Origin: an uncultured Treponema sp.
Lineage (GTDB): Bacteria > Spirochaetota > Spirochaetia > Treponematales > Treponemataceae
DNA length: 15,602 nucleotides
Reading direction: 5' to 3'
NCBI GenBank assembly: GCA_937915735.1
Contig: CALGGS010000209.1
Coordinates: forward strand, 1-15,602
The notes beneath the pieces are model-generated. The model worked only from the letters and a program-made list of their open reading frames with translations. It was not told the origin of the DNA and did not search any database. The stretch's first letter is position 1; every line of letters starts with the position of its first letter. Shown here in pieces: positions 13,573 to 15,602 of the stretch. The translations under genes were made by a program, and so were the position numbers.

Positions 13573-13577
13573 TTGCT
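13568..13577. promoter_or_regulatory. Repressor operator O1
   Basis: AGCATTTGCT, extended to TTCAGCATTTGCTGAA (7-bp arms, 2-bp centre). It lies just after the predicted start of the minus-strand transcript, so a bound repressor would block initiation or early elongation. Confidence 0.65.
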
Positions 13578-13589
13578 GAACTTGAGTTT

Positions 13590-13618
13590 AGAATAATAGC
13601 ATTTGCTGAAACTGTCAA
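13590..13618 (-). promoter_or_regulatory. Strong early promoter toward the antirepressor
   Basis: On the minus strand, -35 TTGACA (13613-13618, consensus), a 17-bp spacer and -10 TATTCT (13590-13595). Transcription would start near 13583. Operator O2 fills the spacer and O1 covers the start, so this is the natural target of the divergent repressor. The transcript has a leader of about 400 nt before the antirepressor. Confidence 0.8.
13598..13607. promoter_or_regulatory. Repressor operator O2
   Basis: AGCATTTGCT followed by GAA, the same core as O1, lying between the -35 and -10 boxes of the early promoter. It is 30 bp from O1 and 33 bp from O3, about three helical turns each, which suits side-by-side cooperative binding. 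Confidence 0.65.
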
Positions 13619-13630
13619 GCAAAAATTTGT

Positions 13631-13640
13631 AGCAAATGCT
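13631..13640. promoter_or_regulatory. Repressor operator O3
   Basis: AGCAAATGCT, the same core in inverted orientation, at the 5' edge of the repressor reading frame. Binding here would repress the repressor's own gene. O2 and O3 are exact reverse complements. With the nine T at 13643-13651 they also make a terminator-like hairpin on any plus-strand transcript that begins upstream of O2. Confidence 0.6.
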
Positions 13641-13653
13641 GATTTTTTTTTCG

Positions 13654-14067
13654 ATGATTAAAAAAGCGAGGAAAAACTTGGGAAATACCGCAGGAACAGC
13701 TTTTGTAGACCGTATTGAAGAACAATTGGTCAAAAAGAATCTAAAAAGAACTGCATTTGCGAAAACCGTAGGAGTAACAAATCAAGCTTTTACGGATTGG
13801 AGACGAAGAGGAACTGTGCCCGCCGCAGACACAGCCTTGAGAATAGCAGATGCTTTGAATGTGGATTTGCGCTGGCTTATATCAGGCGAATTAAAAACAG
13901 AATCGCACGAATCTTTTAACAATCTTCCCCCGCCCGAAATCCTGAAACTTGCAGAGGACATCTACAGGCTTCCGGTTGAGTTCCAGAAGATCATCATCGG
14001 GAATGTCGAGGACTACAAGGCACTGTGCTTTAAACTGGAAAAGGAAAGCACGCAAGGTATTGGCTAG
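13654..14067 (+). CDS. XRE-family (CI-like) lysogeny repressor
   Basis: A 137-aa protein and the only plus-strand gene here. The HTH_3 domain covers about residues 18-75: FVDRIEEQLVKKNLKRTAFAKTVGV, TNQAFTDWRRRGTVP and the final DTALRIADALNVDLRWLISG. The short C-terminal part is helical (EILKLAEDIYRLPVEFQKIIIGNVEDYKALCF) and likely dimerises. There is no S24 self-cleavage domain, so SOS-type autolysis is not expected and the adjacent Bro-N protein is the likely release factor. The start is uncertain: ATG 13654 is used, but it has no ribosome-binding site. TTG 13678 has GAGG six bases upstream, and ATG 13636 lies inside O3. No clear plus-strand promoter was found; it probably overlaps O2/O3. 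Confidence 0.83.
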   Translation: MIKKARKNLGNTAGTAFVDRIEEQLVKKNLKRTAFAKTVGVTNQAFTDWRRRGTVPAADTALRIADALNVDLRWLISGELKTESHESFNNLPPPEILKLAEDIYRLPVEFQKIIIGNVEDYKALCFKLEKESTQGIG

Positions 14068-14103
14068 GATTATTGCAGTATTGAAATCAAGTCACAGAAA
14101 ATC

Positions 14104-14125
14104 AACGCACACACGCCCCTGCGTT
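14104..14125 (+). terminator. Weak hairpin after the repressor gene
   Basis: AACGCA/TGCGTT 6-bp stem with a 10-nt loop, 37 bases after the repressor stop. It is followed by AAGAGTGTATATTT rather than a clean T-run. It is at best a weak terminator for the repressor transcript. Confidence 0.3.
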
Positions 14126-14134
14126 AAGAGTGTA

Positions 14135-14195
14135 TATTTAGAGTTAAGTATTTAGTATTTAAATTTAGTATTTAGAGTTAAGTATTTAGTATTTA
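14135..14195. repeat. AT-rich 27-bp direct repeat
   Basis: A 27-bp unit built from TATTTAG and GAGTTAAG words occurs at 14135-14161 and again at 14169-14195 (34-bp period). A third partial TATTTAGAGTT lies at the end. The tract is almost pure A/T and easily melted. It sits in the convergent gap between repressor and integrase, directly beside a cluster of GC-containing inverted half-sites. Confidence 0.75.
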
Positions 14196-14201
14196 GAGTT
14201 A

Positions 14202-14286
14202 TTCGACATCGTATATACGGTGTCGAACGGTCATTATACGGTGTCTAACACCGTGTACACGGTATCGAACACCGATATATCACCGT
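14202..14286. repeat. Cluster of ACGGTGT half-sites and palindromes
   Basis: About six copies of the half-site ACGGTGT or its variants in both orientations within 85 bp. They include a 26-bp near-perfect palindrome (14202-14227), ACGGTGT-CTA-ACACCGT (14238-14254) and the perfect palindrome ACCGTGTACACGGT (14250-14263). CGAA or CTAA often follows the half-site. This looks like a binding array for a dimeric protein (excision factor, replication initiator or ParB-type). It does not look like a terminator, because no T-runs follow. Confidence 0.7.
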
Positions 14287-14302
14287 CGGGTCTCGTATCA
14301 CT

Positions 14303-15367
14303 TTATACAAGCTCAGGCAGGGCTTCGACAGCCTTTCTTTTCATCTCGTCAGTCGCTTTTGCGTATTTCATCACCTGGCTGAGGCCTGTATGTCCGAGCA
14401 GACGGGCGACAGTAACAGGGTTTGCCCCGCATCCAAGCGTAAGTGTTGCGAATGTTCGCCGCGCCGTATGCCAGCCGATTTTCTTTGTAATTCCAGCATC
14501 ATAAGCCCATTGTTTAAGAGTTCTGTAACCTTTTCCCTCGTATTTCTGCTCGTGCAGGGAAAATACAAAATCATCCGGGAGATGTTCCGCTCCGTCAAAA
14601 ATCAATGCGGTCGCACTTTTGTTCAGTGGTATGTAAACAGGGTTCTTTGTCTTTTTCTGCCGCTTAATTATCTGTGCCGGGGACTTCTCAATCATTCCCC
14701 AGGTAAGTGTCTTTATGTCAGAAATTCTTAATCCGGTAAAACAGCTGAACAAGAACGCCCGCCGGACTTCCTTCCCAAAGTCAGAATCAGGAACAAAATC
14801 CGCCAGCTTCTTCACCTCATCAGCACTCAAGAAAACCATATCTGGGTCTATAACCTTAGTGACTGAAACCGCTGCCATCGGGTCTCTTGTAATAGTTCCC
14901 TCTGCCGTGGCCTTGCGGAATATCGCACGGACAAGCTTCATGTATGCGCCCACCGAAGACTGCGAAATCTGCTTTCCGTTGTTCATTTTTGAGGACAAAA
15001 GATACTGCTGAAAGCCCTCAATCCATTTTGATGAAACCTGCCCGATCTGGATAGTCGCGCCGTTCTCGTAGTTTTTGATGTGGTGGATAAGCGTTTCAAG
15101 GGTGTTAGGATTCGCGTGATTTTTCTCGTGATTCTTGATGTAAGCAACAAGCGTTATTCTACCCGCGCCGTCAGTCTTAATGTCCCACTCTCCGGCAAGA
15201 AGCTGCGCTTCCCGCTTTGAGCGGCAGGCCTCCGCAAGCCTGTAAAGTTCCTTGTTCTGCTTCTTGTCGTCGCTCAAAGTTATGTGAAGCGACTCCCATT
15301 TTCTCACACCATTCTGATAGACATCAAGGTACAGCTTTCCCCTCTGCTCACGAATTTTCACGCTCAT
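14303..15367 (-). CDS. int: Tyrosine recombinase/integrase
   Basis: A 354-aa site-specific integrase. The N-terminal arm-binding domain (MSVKIREQRGKLYLDVYQNG) and SAM-like core-binding domain (about 70-170) resemble the Bacteroidetes/spirochaete-type integrases of mobile elements. The catalytic domain shows Arg I in CFTGLRISDI, Lys in KRQKKTKNP, H-x-x-R in WHTARRTFATL, LLGHTGL, and the nucleophile Tyr in VMKYAKA. All key residues are present, so it should be active. The ATG at 15367 has GGAGG upstream; a reading to 15391 would include that site and was rejected. It is transcribed from its own promoter overlapping candidate integrase-binding repeats, which suggests self-regulation. It faces the repressor tail-to-tail across a repeat-rich gap. 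Confidence 0.93.
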   Translation of the reverse strand: MSVKIREQRGKLYLDVYQNGVRKWESLHITLSDDKKQNKELYRLAEACRSKREAQLLAGEWDIKTDGAGRITLVAYIKNHEKNHANPNTLETLIHHIKNYENGATIQIGQVSSKWIEGFQQYLLSSKMNNGKQISQSSVGAYMKLVRAIFRKATAEGTITRDPMAAVSVTKVIDPDMVFLSADEVKKLADFVPDSDFGKEVRRAFLFSCFTGLRISDIKTLTWGMIEKSPAQIIKRQKKTKNPVYIPLNKSATALIFDGAEHLPDDFVFSLHEQKYEGKGYRTLKQWAYDAGITKKIGWHTARRTFATLTLGCGANPVTVARLLGHTGLSQVMKYAKATDEMKRKAVEALPELV

Positions 15368-15401
15368 ATTGACCTCCGGCACAGCCAACAAACTGCCTAC
15401 A

Positions 15402-15418
15402 AATATTTATGAAATATT
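15402..15418. repeat. AATATTT-ATG-AAATATT inverted repeat
   Basis: Perfect 7-bp arms with a 3-bp centre between the first arm-type repeat and the integrase -10 box, overlapping the latter. It could be a core-type recombinase site or an autoregulatory operator. AT-rich sequence makes chance occurrence possible. Confidence 0.35.
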
Positions 15419-15444
15419 CTAAAACGAGATAAGAAAAAATGCAA
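15416..15444 (-). promoter_or_regulatory. int: Integrase promoter
   Basis: On the minus strand, -35 TTGCAT (15439-15444), a 17-bp spacer and -10 TAGAAT (15416-15421), giving a start about 45 bases before the integrase ATG. The -35 overlaps the second arm-type repeat and the -10 overlaps the inverted repeat, so bound integrase would shut off its own gene. Confidence 0.6.
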
Positions 15445-15504
15445 CTATCTGAATAAAATAAACTGTCTAAATCTTTATATTATAATATCTTATAAAACTA
15501 TCTA

Positions 15505-15602
15505 TAATTATATATAAACATCTGTAAATTAGTGATAAATTTCTTTTGCAATTTGCTATTTACTTTTGTACTCTCTACACTTTTCTTCAAGCAATTTAAA
15601 AT
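15505..15602. other. AT-rich right edge, no gene seen
   Basis: No coding frame, tRNA or clear terminator is visible. The stretch is very AT-rich and may contain the rest of the attachment region. No duplicated core could be fixed with confidence from this window alone. Confidence 0.4.

Larger units (their letters stand above)
15390..15504. repeat. Four direct repeats, candidate arm-type integrase sites
   Basis: Consensus AAACTRTCTA in one orientation at 15390-15399 (AAACTGCCTA), 15442-15451 (CAACTATCTG), 15460-15469 (AAACTGTCTA) and 15495-15504 (AAACTATCTA). A shortened fifth copy lies near 15517. They lie in AT-rich DNA immediately upstream of the integrase gene, where attachment-site arm sites are usually found. 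Confidence 0.55.

Noticed and set aside
13180..13583. Retron or group II intron RNA for the structured leader
   Set aside because: No reverse transcriptase gene is near and no intron domain V-like hairpin was seen. Terminator-type T-runs explain two of the structures better.
1..15602. CRISPR array, rRNA or insertion sequence
   Set aside because: No regularly spaced repeats with unique spacers, no rRNA-like sequence and no transposase were found. The only direct repeats are those listed.

Overview
The window reads as the early/lysogeny arm of a temperate phage or phage-like integrated element, about 45 % GC, with nearly every gene on the minus strand. The probable host is a spirochaete of the Treponema type. 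That is an inference from the feel of the integrase, repressor and small early proteins, not a proof. No structural (capsid, tail) or lysis gene is present.

Layout from right to left, which is the direction of transcription. (1) 15.6-14.3 kb: a tyrosine integrase with its own promoter and four short direct repeats that look like arm-type integrase sites. (2) 14.3-14.07 kb: a repeat-rich convergent gap, with an AT-rich 27-bp direct repeat next to a cluster of ACGGTGT half-sites. (3) 14.07-13.56 kb: a plus-strand XRE repressor and three copies of its probable operator around a strong divergent minus-strand promoter. (4) 13.58-13.18 kb: an approximately 400-nt leader full of hairpins, with two tandem terminator-like structures before the Bro-N antirepressor gene. 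(5) 12.36-8.76 kb: a tightly packed early operon (two unknowns, a HTH protein, a VRR-NUC nuclease, a 34-aa micro-ORF, a homing endonuclease, a small helical protein, an SF2 helicase). (6) 8.73-3.59 kb: a second operon whose four genes are joined by ATGA stop/start overlaps (62-aa protein, 385-aa candidate annealing protein, a single-chain SbcD-SbcC/Mre11-Rad50 fusion, an HU-like protein). (7) 3.57-0.06 kb: a ComM-type AAA+ ATPase, an aberrant tRNA-Leu-like gene, and a ParB-like protein with a cysteine cluster. A ribosome-binding site at the left edge shows that the operon continues.

Together the genes suggest a recombination-dependent replication module: end processing by SbcDC, possible annealing by the 385-aa protein, unwinding or branch migration by the SF2 helicase and ComM, VRR-NUC cleavage, and HU architecture. 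It sits under a repressor/antirepressor switch. The two downstream operons share a promoter with a conserved -35 and spacer, which implies co-regulation. The most unusual items are the tRNA-Leu-like gene with an enlarged anticodon loop, the double-terminator leader before the antirepressor, the SbcD-SbcC fusion, and ComM carried on a mobile element.
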